Positions 42,710 through 51,618 of a stretch of 64,000 bases of DNA are shown piece after piece. The notes under the pieces were generated by a model. It did no database searches. It was not told the DNA's origin and saw only the letters and a program-made list of their open reading frames with translations. The position numbers and the translations under genes were made by a program. The stretch's first letter is position 1; every line of letters starts with the position of its first letter. Source of the DNA: Pseudomonas sp. CROZ-RG-20F-R04-15 (GTDB taxonomy: Bacteria > Pseudomonadota > Gammaproteobacteria > Pseudomonadales > Pseudomonadaceae); assembly GCF_022662375.1 (NCBI RefSeq), contig NZ_JAKNQL010000014.1, forward strand, positions 78,953-142,952, read 5' to 3'.

Positions 42710-44410
42710 ATGAAGATTTCCAGACAAGCCTACGCCGACATGTTCGGCCCCACCGTCGGCGACAAGGTGCGCCTGGCCGACACCGAGCTGTGGATCGAAG
42801 TCGAAAAAGACTTCACCACCTACGGCGAAGAAGTGAAGTTTGGTGGCGGCAAAGTCATCCGCGATGGTCAGGGCCAAAGTCAGTTACTGGCCGCCGAAGT
42901 GGTCGACACCCTGATCACTAACGCGCTGATCATCGACCACTGGGGCATCGTCAAAGCCGACGTCGGTCTCAAGGACGGCCGCATCGCCGCGATCGGCAAG
43001 GCCGGCAACCCCGACGTGCAACCCAACGTCGACATCGCCATCGGCGCGAGTACCGAAGTGATCGCCGGTGAAGGCATGATCCTCACCGCCGGCGGCATCG
43101 ATACGCACATCCACTTCATCTGCCCGCAGCAGATCGAAGAAGCGTTGATGAGCGGTGTCACCACCATGATCGGCGGCGGCACCGGCCCGGCCACCGGCAC
43201 CAACGCCACCACCTGCACCTCTGGTCCTTGGCACCTGGCACGCATGCTTCAGGCCGCCGATGCGTTCCCGATGAACATCGGCCTCACTGGCAAAGGCAAC
43301 GCCAGCCTGCCGGAGCCGCTGATCGAGCAGGTCAAGGCTGGCGCCATCGGCCTCAAGCTGCACGAAGACTGGGGCACCACGCCGGCGAGCATCGACAACT
43401 GCCTGAGCGTTGCCGATCAGTTCGACGTGCAGGTGGCAATCCACACTGACACCCTCAACGAGTCCGGTTTCGTCGAAACCACCCTCGGCGCGTTCAAGGG
43501 CCGCACTATCCACACCTATCACACCGAAGGTGCCGGTGGCGGTCATGCGCCGGACATCATCAAGGCCTGCGGCTTTCCTAACGTGCTGCCGAGTTCGACC
43601 AATCCGACCCGGCCGTTCACCCGCAACACCATCGACGAACACCTCGACATGCTGATGGTCTGCCATCACCTCGACCCGAGTATCGCCGAAGACGTTGCGT
43701 TCGCCGAAAGCCGCATCCGCCGCGAAACGATTGCCGCCGAAGACATCCTTCATGACCTCGGCGCGTTCTCGATGATCAGCTCCGACAGCCAGGCCATGGG
43801 CCGCGTCGGCGAAGTCATCACGCGCACCTGGCAGACCGCCGACAAGATGAAAAAGCAGCGCGGCCCGCTGCCGCAGGATGGCGCAGGCAACGACAACTTC
43901 CGCGCCAAACGCTACATCGCCAAATACACGATCAACCCGGCAATCACCCATGGCATCAGCCATGAAGTCGGCTCGATCGAAGTCGGCAAGTGGGCGGATC
44001 TGGTGCTGTGGCGCCCGGCGTTTTTCGGCGTGAAACCGACGCTGATCCTCAAGGGCGGCGCGATTGCCGCGAGCCTGATGGGCGACGCCAACGCCTCGAT
44101 TCCGACACCGCAACCGGTGCACTACCGCCCGATGTTCGCCAGTTACGGCGGCTCGTTGCATGCGACCAGCCTGACCTTTATCAGCCAGGCGGCGCAGGAA
44201 GCCGGATTACCTGAAGCGCTAGGACTGAAGAAGAAAATCGCCGTGGTGAAGGGTTGCCGTGACGTACAGAAAACCGACCTGATCCACAACGATTACTTGC
44301 CGGACATCGATGTCGATCCGCAAACCTATCAGGTCAAAGCGGACGGTGTGTTGCTGTGGTGTGAACCGGCGGAAACGTTGCCGATGGCGCAGCGCTATTT
44401 CCTGTTCTGA
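42710..44410 (+). CDS. ureC: Urease subunit alpha (catalytic)
   Basis: Catalytic nickel subunit that hydrolyses urea to ammonia and carbamate. 566 residues. Visible sites: the nickel-ligand pair THIHF, the carbamylated lysine Lys216 in GLKLHEDWGTT, the catalytic histidine in MVCHHLDP (His319), and the second nickel cluster HTDTLNESG and HTYHTEGAGGGHAPD. MKISRQAYADMFGPTVGDKV marks the start; upstream in-frame codons belong to the repeat gap. Convergent with the SET-domain gene. Confidence 0.98.
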   Translation: MKISRQAYADMFGPTVGDKVRLADTELWIEVEKDFTTYGEEVKFGGGKVIRDGQGQSQLLAAEVVDTLITNALIIDHWGIVKADVGLKDGRIAAIGKAGNPDVQPNVDIAIGASTEVIAGEGMILTAGGIDTHIHFICPQQIEEALMSGVTTMIGGGTGPATGTNATTCTSGPWHLARMLQAADAFPMNIGLTGKGNASLPEPLIEQVKAGAIGLKLHEDWGTTPASIDNCLSVADQFDVQVAIHTDTLNESGFVETTLGAFKGRTIHTYHTEGAGGGHAPDIIKACGFPNVLPSSTNPTRPFTRNTIDEHLDMLMVCHHLDPSIAEDVAFAESRIRRETIAAEDILHDLGAFSMISSDSQAMGRVGEVITRTWQTADKMKKQRGPLPQDGAGNDNFRAKRYIAKYTINPAITHGISHEVGSIEVGKWADLVLWRPAFFGVKPTLILKGGAIAASLMGDANASIPTPQPVHYRPMFASYGGSLHATSLTFISQAAQEAGLPEALGLKKKIAVVKGCRDVQKTDLIHNDYLPDIDVDPQTYQVKADGVLLWCEPAETLPMAQRYFLF

Positions 44411-44423
44411 CAAGCGTCGTCGT

Positions 44424-44453
44424 CTGAATACGGACGTTGAAATCCGTATTCAG
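44424..44453. terminator. Hairpin between ureC and the SET-domain gene
   Basis: Perfect 11-base inverted repeat CTGAATACGGA / TCCGTATTCAG with an eight-base loop, 13 bases after the ureC stop. It lies between two convergent genes and may serve both; there is no T-run. Confidence 0.55.
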
Positions 44454-44470
44454 CAGCGATGCCAGATCAA

Positions 44471-45877
44471 TCAGGGAAATGCCCACGACATCTGTTGTTC
44501 GGTGTAGTTGTAATCCAGACGCAGCTCAGTGCCTGCCGGGATGTCTTGCGAAGCGAACACGGCGTTAAGGATGAAGTCCTTGGTCACCAATTGCTTGCCG
44601 ACCCACTGTTGCGCCTCGATGTCGAAAGGCACCGTTTCAACGTTATAGCCACCGCGTGCCTGGCGAACGGGCTTGCCTGCAGCGTCGTACTCAAAGTTGG
44701 AATTGATTCTGGAAATGATGTTGTCACCCAATATCGCCAAAGGGTCGGGCAGCATTTGCCCCGGACCATACTGCAAGCGCACCCCGGCCAGCATGCTGAA
44801 CGTCTGTTCATATGGCTGTACGAAGCGTGCCGGGGTAATGGCGCCCCCGTAGACACCGATCACCTCGCCTTTGGCCAAGCGCCGGTTGGCCACCACCATG
44901 GACTGCCCGATCAACGCTTTTTCACCGGGGACTTTTACATCGGCTTCGGTGAACAGTCGCCATTGCAGTTTCTCTTCATAGAGCATCGCGACATCTTCAT
45001 AACCTTCGTATTTGATGTAGGGCTTGATCTGCTCGGAGGTAAACAGGTCACCGTTTTCAAAACGTACCTTGGTCTGCAACTTTCGAATGCGGATCGGCCG
45101 GCCGGCGGTGTCGCGGAGCGGGTACTTGCCATTGTTGGCGCGGTTGTAGGTGCCCAGCTGATTACCGAGAAACGAATAGCGCGTTTCACTGCGCATCAGA
45201 TTCAGCTCTTGCGCCGTGTACGGCTTGATCGGCATGGACTCGGAGGCCAGATAAAACTGCTCCGACGCACCGTCGTCATTGCGCGGCAACTCCTCCAGCG
45301 CCAACTCGAACTCATCGTCACTTCTGCGCGGAGAACGACGACTCTTGCGCGGCATCACAGCCTGCGGCGTGGAAGCGGAGAAATCCTGCAATGGAAACCA
45401 GTGATTGCTCGCAGGATCAAATGCAAGCGCCGGCCCTGACGGTTGCAGTTCGCTCGCCAGACGGGCCCTGTGCAGACCGGTTTGCGGATCGACGGCAAGC
45501 AATACCGTGCCGCCATCCTGAATATCGGCGTATTGCCGGCCCTTGAAAGTGCGAAAGCCCTCGGCATCGGCGGCGGGTAACGCGCTTGATGCGGGGATCA
45601 GGTATTGCTGCAGCCCAGGGGCTTCGGTAGTACTGACACCGGTGGAAACCGACGTCGACTCGTGCACATGCACTCTCGTCGTCGCCGCAGCCACTGAAGT
45701 CTCAGGCGTGCCACCCGCCGTTTCAGGCGTAGTACCGGGCGTTTTGCGCAGAAAGGGGTCTGGGGCGAGATGCGCTGTCCCGGTTCCTGAAGAATCCGCA
45801 TCAGCGGATGTACGCGGGCTCGCGGGCACATCGACGCGGCCCGTTACCGGTGTTGGCGGTTTGGGTTTGACTGGCAT
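44471..45877 (-). CDS. SET-domain protein, candidate secreted effector
   Basis: 468 residues. Residues 1 to about 100 are disordered and rich in Pro, Thr and Ser. Residues 107-163 (GRQYADIQDGGTVLLAVDPQ, then LASELQPSGPA and HWFPL) look like a module I associate with the large dermonecrotic/NEL-type toxins of Pseudomonas. The C-terminal ~170 residues read as a SET lysine-methyltransferase fold: KGEVIGVYGG, GDNIISRINSN (384-394, in the NHS position) and GTELRLDYNYTE (449-460, the GEELTYDY equivalent). The canonical NHSCxPN is altered to RINSNFEYD, so activity is uncertain. AAGGAAA precedes the ATG. No chaperone or secretion gene is adjacent. Confidence 0.75.
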   Translation of the reverse strand: MPVKPKPPTPVTGRVDVPASPRTSADADSSGTGTAHLAPDPFLRKTPGTTPETAGGTPETSVAAATTRVHVHESTSVSTGVSTTEAPGLQQYLIPASSALPAADAEGFRTFKGRQYADIQDGGTVLLAVDPQTGLHRARLASELQPSGPALAFDPASNHWFPLQDFSASTPQAVMPRKSRRSPRRSDDEFELALEELPRNDDGASEQFYLASESMPIKPYTAQELNLMRSETRYSFLGNQLGTYNRANNGKYPLRDTAGRPIRIRKLQTKVRFENGDLFTSEQIKPYIKYEGYEDVAMLYEEKLQWRLFTEADVKVPGEKALIGQSMVVANRRLAKGEVIGVYGGAITPARFVQPYEQTFSMLAGVRLQYGPGQMLPDPLAILGDNIISRINSNFEYDAAGKPVRQARGGYNVETVPFDIEAQQWVGKQLVTKDFILNAVFASQDIPAGTELRLDYNYTEQQMSWAFP

Positions 45878-46082
45878 TTTTACGTTTCCTTGTGAGCGTT
45901 ACGCGGCGTCCGCCGGCATGGCTGGCGCTGCGGCGACCGGCGTCCATTGCCGATCCTTGCTCGAAACTATCAGAGAGATTCGCCGGTTAAAACCGGGGAA
46001 ACACCTGCAAAAACATTAACCTTGCGCAAGCGGCTTCGCTTCATGAGCAAGGTCGATCGGGCCAGGCAAAACCGGCGGAAAA

Positions 46083-46388
46083 CTACTCGACCACCAGGCG
46101 CCCCAGACGCTGGCGCAACATGCGGTTTTCAGCGCGCAATTCACGCACCTCTTCCAGCAGGTCCAGCGCCAGGGCGACGCCTTCCCACTCAAGCTCCAGA
46201 TCGCGCCGCAGCTTGGCGGCGCGTTTGGCCAAAGCCAATTCGTAATCGGTGAAACGCCATTCCCGGGGCTGCGCGCCCTGAGGTTCGAGGATGCCGTGCT
46301 CGACGATTTCGATCACGTAGACGTCCGACAGATCGGCCGCCTCACAGAATTCTGCCAGGTCCAGTTGAACGATCAGGGGGCTGCTCAT
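46083..46388 (-). CDS. cbpM: Chaperone modulator CbpM
   Basis: 101 residues, MerR-like fold. CbpM binds the J-domain of CbpA and blocks its co-chaperone activity. The chain begins MSSPLIVQLDLAEFCEAADL and ends in a coiled coil (LLEEVRELRAENRMLRQRLG) as in the family. It follows cbpA by 23 bases on the minus strand, the standard cbpA-cbpM operon. Confidence 0.92.
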   Translation of the reverse strand: MSSPLIVQLDLAEFCEAADLSDVYVIEIVEHGILEPQGAQPREWRFTDYELALAKRAAKLRRDLELEWEGVALALDLLEEVRELRAENRMLRQRLGRLVVE

Positions 46389-46411
46389 GATGGGCTACTC
46401 CGTCGTCGAAT

Positions 46412-47362
46412 TTAGAAGTTCTCTCGCGGATTGAAGGCGGCTTTCTTCGCCAGTTCCTGCCACAGCGCCTTGACCTCGTCGTCGGCCGCTTTCGGCATCA
46501 CCGCTTTGAGTTGCACAAACAGATAACCGCGCTCGCCGGCCTTGTTTTTCAAGCCATGACCTTTGGCGCGCATGCGCTGACCGTTCTGACTGCCGGCCGG
46601 CACCTTCAAGTTGATCTTGCCGGTCAGCGTCGGCACCGCCACCTCGGCACCCAGCGCCAGTTCCCACGGCGCCAGCGGCAAGGTGATGATGAGGTTTTCG
46701 CCTTCTACATCGAATTTCGGGTGCGGCGCAAAACGAATGGTCAGGTACAGGTCGCCGTTGGCCCCGCCACCGACGCCCGGTGCGCCCTGGCCTTTGAGGC
46801 GGATGCGCTCGCCGTCGGTCACGCCCGCCGGGATCTTCACGTTCAGGCTCTTGCTGGTATTGCTGACGTGCTGGCCGTTGGCGTTGTATTGCGGCACCTG
46901 GAAGGTGACTTTCTTCGACTCGTTCGACAGCGTCTCCTCGAGGAAGATCGGCAGTTCCATTTCCACGTCTTGCCCTCGGCGCCCAGCACTGCGTTGTTGC
47001 CGGCCTTCGCCGCCACCGAAACCGGGGCCGCGATTGCCGAAGATCGAACTGAAGAAGTCCGAGAAGTCGCCGGTGTCGCCACCGCCGCCGCCAAAGCCAC
47101 CACGGCTCTGCCAGCCCGGTGGTCCCTGGAACGGCTGACCGTGCTGGCCATAACGGCGCAGCTCGTCGTATTCGGCACGTTTGTCAGCGCTTTTCAGCGC
47201 TTCATAGGCTTCCGAGGCGTCTTTGAACTTGGCCTCGGCGTCCTTTTCCTTGCTGACATCAGGGTGGTATTTACGCGCCAGCTTGCGATAGGCAGCCTTG
47301 ATTGCCTTGTCGTCTGCCGTCGGCTCCACGCCGAGTATCTTGTAATAGTCTTTGAAGTCCAT
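46412..47362 (-). CDS. cbpA: DnaJ-class co-chaperone / curved-DNA-binding protein CbpA
   Basis: 316 residues: J-domain (1-70) with HPD in RKYHPDVSKEKD, a Gly-rich linker (about 80-130), and two C-terminal peptide-binding domains (VKIPAGVTDGERIRLKGQG, LPLAPWELALGAEVAVPTL). The zinc finger of true DnaJ is absent, as in CbpA. MDFKDYYKILGV was taken as start; a GTG four codons upstream (47374) is the alternative. Works with DnaK; next to CbpM. Confidence 0.95.
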   Translation of the reverse strand: MDFKDYYKILGVEPTADDKAIKAAYRKLARKYHPDVSKEKDAEAKFKDASEAYEALKSADKRAEYDELRRYGQHGQPFQGPPGWQSRGGFGGGGGDTGDFSDFFSSIFGNRGPGFGGGEGRQQRSAGRRGQDVEMELPIFLEETLSNESKKVTFQVPQYNANGQHVSNTSKSLNVKIPAGVTDGERIRLKGQGAPGVGGGANGDLYLTIRFAPHPKFDVEGENLIITLPLAPWELALGAEVAVPTLTGKINLKVPAGSQNGQRMRAKGHGLKNKAGERGYLFVQLKAVMPKAADDEVKALWQELAKKAAFNPRENF

Positions 47363-47654
47363 CGAAGGAATCACCGTCCGTTATCGATTTCGCGCCGATG
47401 CCAGCATGCGCCGATTCGCGCGTGCCGGGTTGACCGATCTCAAGGTTGTGACCGGGTGGCGCAGCAGAAGTTTATCGGCAGTGGACGGCGGTTCTTGTGA
47501 CCGCCGGTGGTTCTGCCGGCCCATGCCAGCAAGTTTGGGGCAAAGCTTGAGGTTTCAAGGCAGTTTAGTCGTGAAATAGCAGATGACCGGCCTTCGAATC
47601 TGGCGCGCACTGACATACACTGCGCGGCCGTTTTTTTGACCGGAACCGAAAGAC

Positions 47655-48929
47655 ATGAAAGACGCCTCTCCAGCCCGTGCCTGCGGCATCGACTTCGGCA
47701 CGTCCAACTCCACCGTCGGCTGGCTGCGCCCCGGCATGGAAACGATGATCGCGCTGGAAGACGACAAGATCACGCTGCCGTCGGTGGTCTTCTTCAACAT
47801 CGAGGAGCGCCGCCCGGTTTACGGTCGTCTGGCGCTGCACGAGTATCTGGAAGGCTACGAAGGCCGACTGATGCGCTCGCTGAAGAGCCTGCTCGGTTCC
47901 AAGCTGATCAAGCATGACACCAGCGTGCTCGGCACGGCGATGCCGTTCAAGGACTTGCTCGGCCTGTTCATCGGCCAGCTGAAGAGCCGCGCGGAAACCG
48001 CCGCTGGTCGGGAATTCGAGCAAGTGGTACTCGGCCGTCCGGTGTTCTTCGTCGATGACGATCCGCTGGCTGACCAGGAAGCCGAAGACACCCTGGTCGA
48101 TGTGGCGAAGAAGATCGGCTTCAAAGAGGTGTCGTTCCAGTACGAACCGATTGCGGCCGCCTTCGACTACGAGTCGACCATCGAGAAAGAAGAGCTGGTG
48201 CTGATCGTCGACATCGGCGGTGGTACCTCCGACTTCTCGCTGGTGCGCCTGTCGCCGGAGCGTCGCGGTTTCGATAACCGTCACGATGACATCCTTGCCA
48301 CCGGCGGCGTGCACATCGGCGGGACCGACTTCGACAAGCAACTGAGCCTGCAAGGCCTGATGCCGCTGTTCGGCTACGGCAGCCGCATGAAGAGCGGCGC
48401 CTACATGCCGACCAGCCACCACATGAACCTGGCGACCTGGCACACCATCAACTCGGTGTACTCACAGAAATCCAGCCTGGCGCTGGGCAGCATGCGCTAC
48501 GACATCGAAGACACCGGCGGCATCGATCGTCTGTTCAAGTTGATCGAACAGCGCGCCGGCCACTGGCTGGCGATGGAAGTCGAAGAAACCAAGATTCAAC
48601 TGACCCACACCGATAGCCGCCATGTGCCGCTGGACCGGATCGAGGCCGGGTTGAGTGTGGAACTGACGCGAGCGCTGTTTGAATCGGCAATTGATGCGCT
48701 GCTGGAGCGGGTACGCGGCAGCGTTACGCAGCTGTTGAACGATGCCGGTGTGGCGGTGGATCAGGTCGATACCGTGTTCTTCACCGGTGGTTCGAGCGGG
48801 ATTCCAGCGCTGCGCAACAGCGTCTCGGCGATGCTGCCGAATGCGCGGCATGTTGAAGGGAATATCTTTGGCAGCATTGGTAGCGGATTGGCGATTGAAG
48901 CCATGAAACGCTATGGCGCCATGGCCTGA
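47655..48929 (+). CDS. yegD: YegD-like Hsp70-family chaperone
   Basis: 424 residues, actin-like ATPase of the Hsp70 superfamily without the C-terminal substrate-binding domain of DnaK. Phosphate loop 1 is ACGIDFGTSNSTVGWL; phosphate loop 2 is VLIVDIGGGTSDFSLVRL; the adenosine motif is VFFTGGSSGIPALRNSV. It is divergent from cbpA, which hints at a chaperone-related role, but the family's function is poorly known. The 292-base gap to cbpA shows no feature I could name. Confidence 0.92.
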   Translation: MKDASPARACGIDFGTSNSTVGWLRPGMETMIALEDDKITLPSVVFFNIEERRPVYGRLALHEYLEGYEGRLMRSLKSLLGSKLIKHDTSVLGTAMPFKDLLGLFIGQLKSRAETAAGREFEQVVLGRPVFFVDDDPLADQEAEDTLVDVAKKIGFKEVSFQYEPIAAAFDYESTIEKEELVLIVDIGGGTSDFSLVRLSPERRGFDNRHDDILATGGVHIGGTDFDKQLSLQGLMPLFGYGSRMKSGAYMPTSHHMNLATWHTINSVYSQKSSLALGSMRYDIEDTGGIDRLFKLIEQRAGHWLAMEVEETKIQLTHTDSRHVPLDRIEAGLSVELTRALFESAIDALLERVRGSVTQLLNDAGVAVDQVDTVFFTGGSSGIPALRNSVSAMLPNARHVEGNIFGSIGSGLAIEAMKRYGAMA

Positions 48930-48948
48930 CCTGAAATCGGCGTCGCGC

Positions 48949-49036
48949 CTTTCGCGAGCAGGCTCGCTCCCACAGTGGATTGCATTTCAACTGAAGGAAT
49001 GCGGTCAAAGTGTGGGAGCGAGCCTGCTCGCGAAGG
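48949..49036. repeat. REP doublet, outward orientation
   Basis: Pair of common REP cores in the reversed arrangement: TCGCGAGCAGGCTCGCTCCCAC first, GTGGGAGCGAGCCTGCTCGCGA second. It lies between the yegD-like gene and the AI-2E gene. Confidence 0.88.
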
Positions 49037-49064
49037 GGTCCGTTCAGTCGCTACAAGGCTTGGA

Positions 49065-50078
49065 TCAAACCATCCCGCCCAGCTTCAACTCACTCTTCAG
49101 ATACGCGTAATAAATCGGCCCCGCCACCACCCCCGGCAGGCCGAACGCGGCCTCGAACACCAGCATCGCCAGCAGCAACTCCCACGACTTGGCACTGATC
49201 TGCCCGCCGACAATCCGCGCGTTGAGAAAGTATTCGAGCTTGTGGATAACAATCAGATAACCCAGCGCCGCCACCGCCACCCAGATCGACAGTGACAGGC
49301 CGACGATGGTGATCAGCGTGTTGGAAATCAGGTTGCCGATCACCGGCAGCAGACCGAGCAGGAAGGTCAGCACGATCAGGGTTTTGGTCAACGGCAGCTT
49401 CACGCCGAACATCGGCAGGATCACCGCGAGGAAGATCCCGGTGAAGAATGTGTTGAGCAAAGCAATCTTGATCTGCGCGAAAACGATATTGCGAAACGCT
49501 TGAACCAGCAGGTGCAGACGGTCGAACAGCGCCGCCGCCAGCGGTTTGCGCTTGGTCACGTCGGGCACGCGCTGCAGGGCGATGATCGCGCCGAGCACCA
49601 TGCCGATCAGCAGCGTCACGAACATGTGCGCCGCGTCCTTGCCGACCAGTTGCAGGTCGGACAAGTGCTTGCTCATCCACTCGCCGATCGCCACGCGAAA
49701 TTCCGCAGCACTGGCCGGCAGGTAGGCGTCGATGAACGGCGGCAATTGCCCACGCGCGCGGTCGACCACACCCATGAATTTATCGAGGGAAGCGCCGGGG
49801 TTTTCTGCTTCGTGCAGGAGAAAACTGATCGCGCCGGCGAAGATCAGCGCCAGCACACTCACCACCAGCGTGCCGAGCAAAGCCACCGCCAGCCAACGCG
49901 CGCGGCGGCCTTCGATCAGCCGTTGCAGTTGCGGGGTGAGCATGTTGACCAGCTCATAGACCAACAACCCGGCCAACAGACTGGGCAACAAGCGCAGCGG
50001 CAGCACCAGCAGCAAACCGCCGAAAATGATGATGCAACTGACCCAGAACACTACATGACGCTCAGAAAACGTTGGCAT
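49065..50078 (-). CDS. AI-2E family transporter
   Basis: 337-residue inner-membrane protein of the PerM/AI-2E family, about seven to eight helices, with a large periplasmic or cytoplasmic loop (about 85-150) and the conserved C-terminal region LLPVIGNLISNTLITIVGLS. Despite the family name, most members are not proven autoinducer exporters; some are Na+/H+ antiporters. No quorum-sensing gene is nearby. Confidence 0.88.
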   Translation of the reverse strand: MPTFSERHVVFWVSCIIIFGGLLLVLPLRLLPSLLAGLLVYELVNMLTPQLQRLIEGRRARWLAVALLGTLVVSVLALIFAGAISFLLHEAENPGASLDKFMGVVDRARGQLPPFIDAYLPASAAEFRVAIGEWMSKHLSDLQLVGKDAAHMFVTLLIGMVLGAIIALQRVPDVTKRKPLAAALFDRLHLLVQAFRNIVFAQIKIALLNTFFTGIFLAVILPMFGVKLPLTKTLIVLTFLLGLLPVIGNLISNTLITIVGLSLSIWVAVAALGYLIVIHKLEYFLNARIVGGQISAKSWELLLAMLVFEAAFGLPGVVAGPIYYAYLKSELKLGGMV

Positions 50079-50161
50079 ACAGCCTCAAAACGAACGGCGT
50101 AAAAGGATTGGCAGTCTGCCAGCGTTCCGGGGTGAGCACTAGAAATATGCGGTGCTTCAGC

Positions 50162-50338
50162 CCCCTCACCCTAGCCCTCTCCCAGGGGGAGAGGGAACCG
50201 ATCGAGGAATGGCGAAGAAATCCGGCGACCTGCCAGTGCTGTATTGAATCCAGAATCGGCCGGATAGTTCAGGTCGATGGATATCTGAAAACAACGCGGT
50301 CAGTCCCCCCTCCCTCCGGGAGAGGGTCAGGGTGAGGG
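50162..50338. repeat. TIR-bounded palindromic element, AI-2E/psiF gap
   Basis: 177-base fourth copy of the element at 35248. CCCCTCACCCTAGCCCTCTCCC at the left and GGGAGAGGGTCAGGGTGAGGG at the right. The right third (CAGGTCGATGGATATCTG, CGGTCAGTCCC) is recognisably related to the interior of the copy at 35248. Confidence 0.85.
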
Positions 50339-50358
50339 CGGCCCCCCACCGAACCGGG

Positions 50359-50664
50359 TTATTTTTTCTTCAGGCAATCACTCATGAACGTCTTGCGCGC
50401 ATCGCCGGTCAGGGCTTTGGTTTTCGCGTCGGCGTTGCAGGTTTTCATTTTTTCCTGCTGCGGGGTCAGGGTCTTGGCATCGTTGGCTGCTGGCGCTGTC
50501 TTGAGGCAGGTGCTCATGAAGGTTTTGCGCTCATCGCCTTTCAGACTCTTGGCGGTCGCATCAGCATTGCAGGTGGTCATCTTGTTCTGTTGCGCCGTGG
50601 CGGCGAAACCCTGGGAACACAGGAGCAAACCAATCATCAACAAAGGCACACGCAACATCTTCAT
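50359..50664 (-). CDS. psiF: PsiF-repeat periplasmic protein
   Basis: 101 residues: signal peptide (MKMLRVPLLMIGLLLCSQGF, then AA) and two tandem PsiF repeats, each C-N-A-D-A...K-x-L-x-G-D-x-R-K-T-F-M-S-x-C-L-K, with two cysteines per repeat. E. coli psiF is phosphate-starvation inducible; the function is unknown. AAGGAG lies eight bases before the ATG, which fixes the start over a longer in-frame reading. Confidence 0.92.
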   Translation of the reverse strand: MKMLRVPLLMIGLLLCSQGFAATAQQNKMTTCNADATAKSLKGDERKTFMSTCLKTAPAANDAKTLTPQQEKMKTCNADAKTKALTGDARKTFMSDCLKKK

Positions 50665-50727
50665 GGAGTTTTCTCCTTGTCGCCGCACCGACGGGGGCGG
50701 CCTCTGCTGGAGTGTAGCCAAATCTTG

Positions 50728-51522
50728 TTACACCTTCCTGCCTTCCAGATGGCTACGGCGATACTGCTCCGGCGTACAGCCGGCCTGCCGCGCGAACATG
50801 GCGATAAATGCCGAGCCGCTGCTGTAACCGAGGTCGAAGGCAATTTCCTGCACACTGCGTGAAGTCTCCAGCGCCTCGATCGCGGCAAGATAGCGCAGAC
50901 GCTGACGCCACTCGCCGAAACTCATCCCCAGCTCACGAACAAATTGCCGCGCCAGCGTGCGCTCACTGACATGCACCTGCAGCGCCCAATGCGCCAACGG
51001 CTGATTGTTGCCCGGATTGGCCTGCAAGGTTTCCAGGATCGCCAGCAAACCGGTGCTGCTCGCGTAGGGCAGATAACATTCGTGCACCGGTGCCTGTTGC
51101 AGTTGATCGACCAACACCTGCGCCAGACGCTGATCAGCATCGAGCTCGGGAATCTTCACGTCGCGGGCGGCGAAGTCTTTGAGAATCGCCTTGAGGATGT
51201 CGCTGATCGCCAACGTGCAGGCACGTTTGGGCAACTCGGTGCAGACCTTGGGATCAAGGCACACCGCGCGATAGTTGACCGGCTGATGGCTGTAAAAGCT
51301 GTGCTCGACCTGCGGCGGCACCCACACCGCGTACTGCGGCGGCGACATGAAGCGGCTGCCGTCGACGTCCATGTGCAGCACGCCGTGAGCCGCGTACTCC
51401 AGGGTGCCCCATGGATGGCGGTGCGGCGCGGCAAATTCGTGGGCGTTGAAATCGGCGTAGCGGAAGTACACCGCCGACGGCAGTTCGCTGAAATCCAGCA
51501 GATCGATGTGTTTACTGTTCAT
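50728..51522 (-). CDS. AraC-family transcriptional regulator
   Basis: 264 residues: an N-terminal cupin-like sensor domain (HRHPWGTLEYAAHGVLHMDV region) and a C-terminal double helix-turn-helix with LARQFVRELGMSFGEWRQRL and EIAFDLGYSSGSAFIAMFAR. It is divergent from the EamA exporter with 96 bases between, so that exporter is its likely target. The effector is unknown. Confidence 0.93.
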   Translation of the reverse strand: MNSKHIDLLDFSELPSAVYFRYADFNAHEFAAPHRHPWGTLEYAAHGVLHMDVDGSRFMSPPQYAVWVPPQVEHSFYSHQPVNYRAVCLDPKVCTELPKRACTLAISDILKAILKDFAARDVKIPELDADQRLAQVLVDQLQQAPVHECYLPYASSTGLLAILETLQANPGNNQPLAHWALQVHVSERTLARQFVRELGMSFGEWRQRLRYLAAIEALETSRSVQEIAFDLGYSSGSAFIAMFARQAGCTPEQYRRSHLEGRKV

Positions 51523-51618
51523 GCTGTCCGGTTTCAGAGGCAGGTTGTCCGGTTCGAAGTATAGGCCTGCATCCAGACAAGGGATAATTGCCCTTCATCA
51601 ACGTACTGGTTTCAGCTC

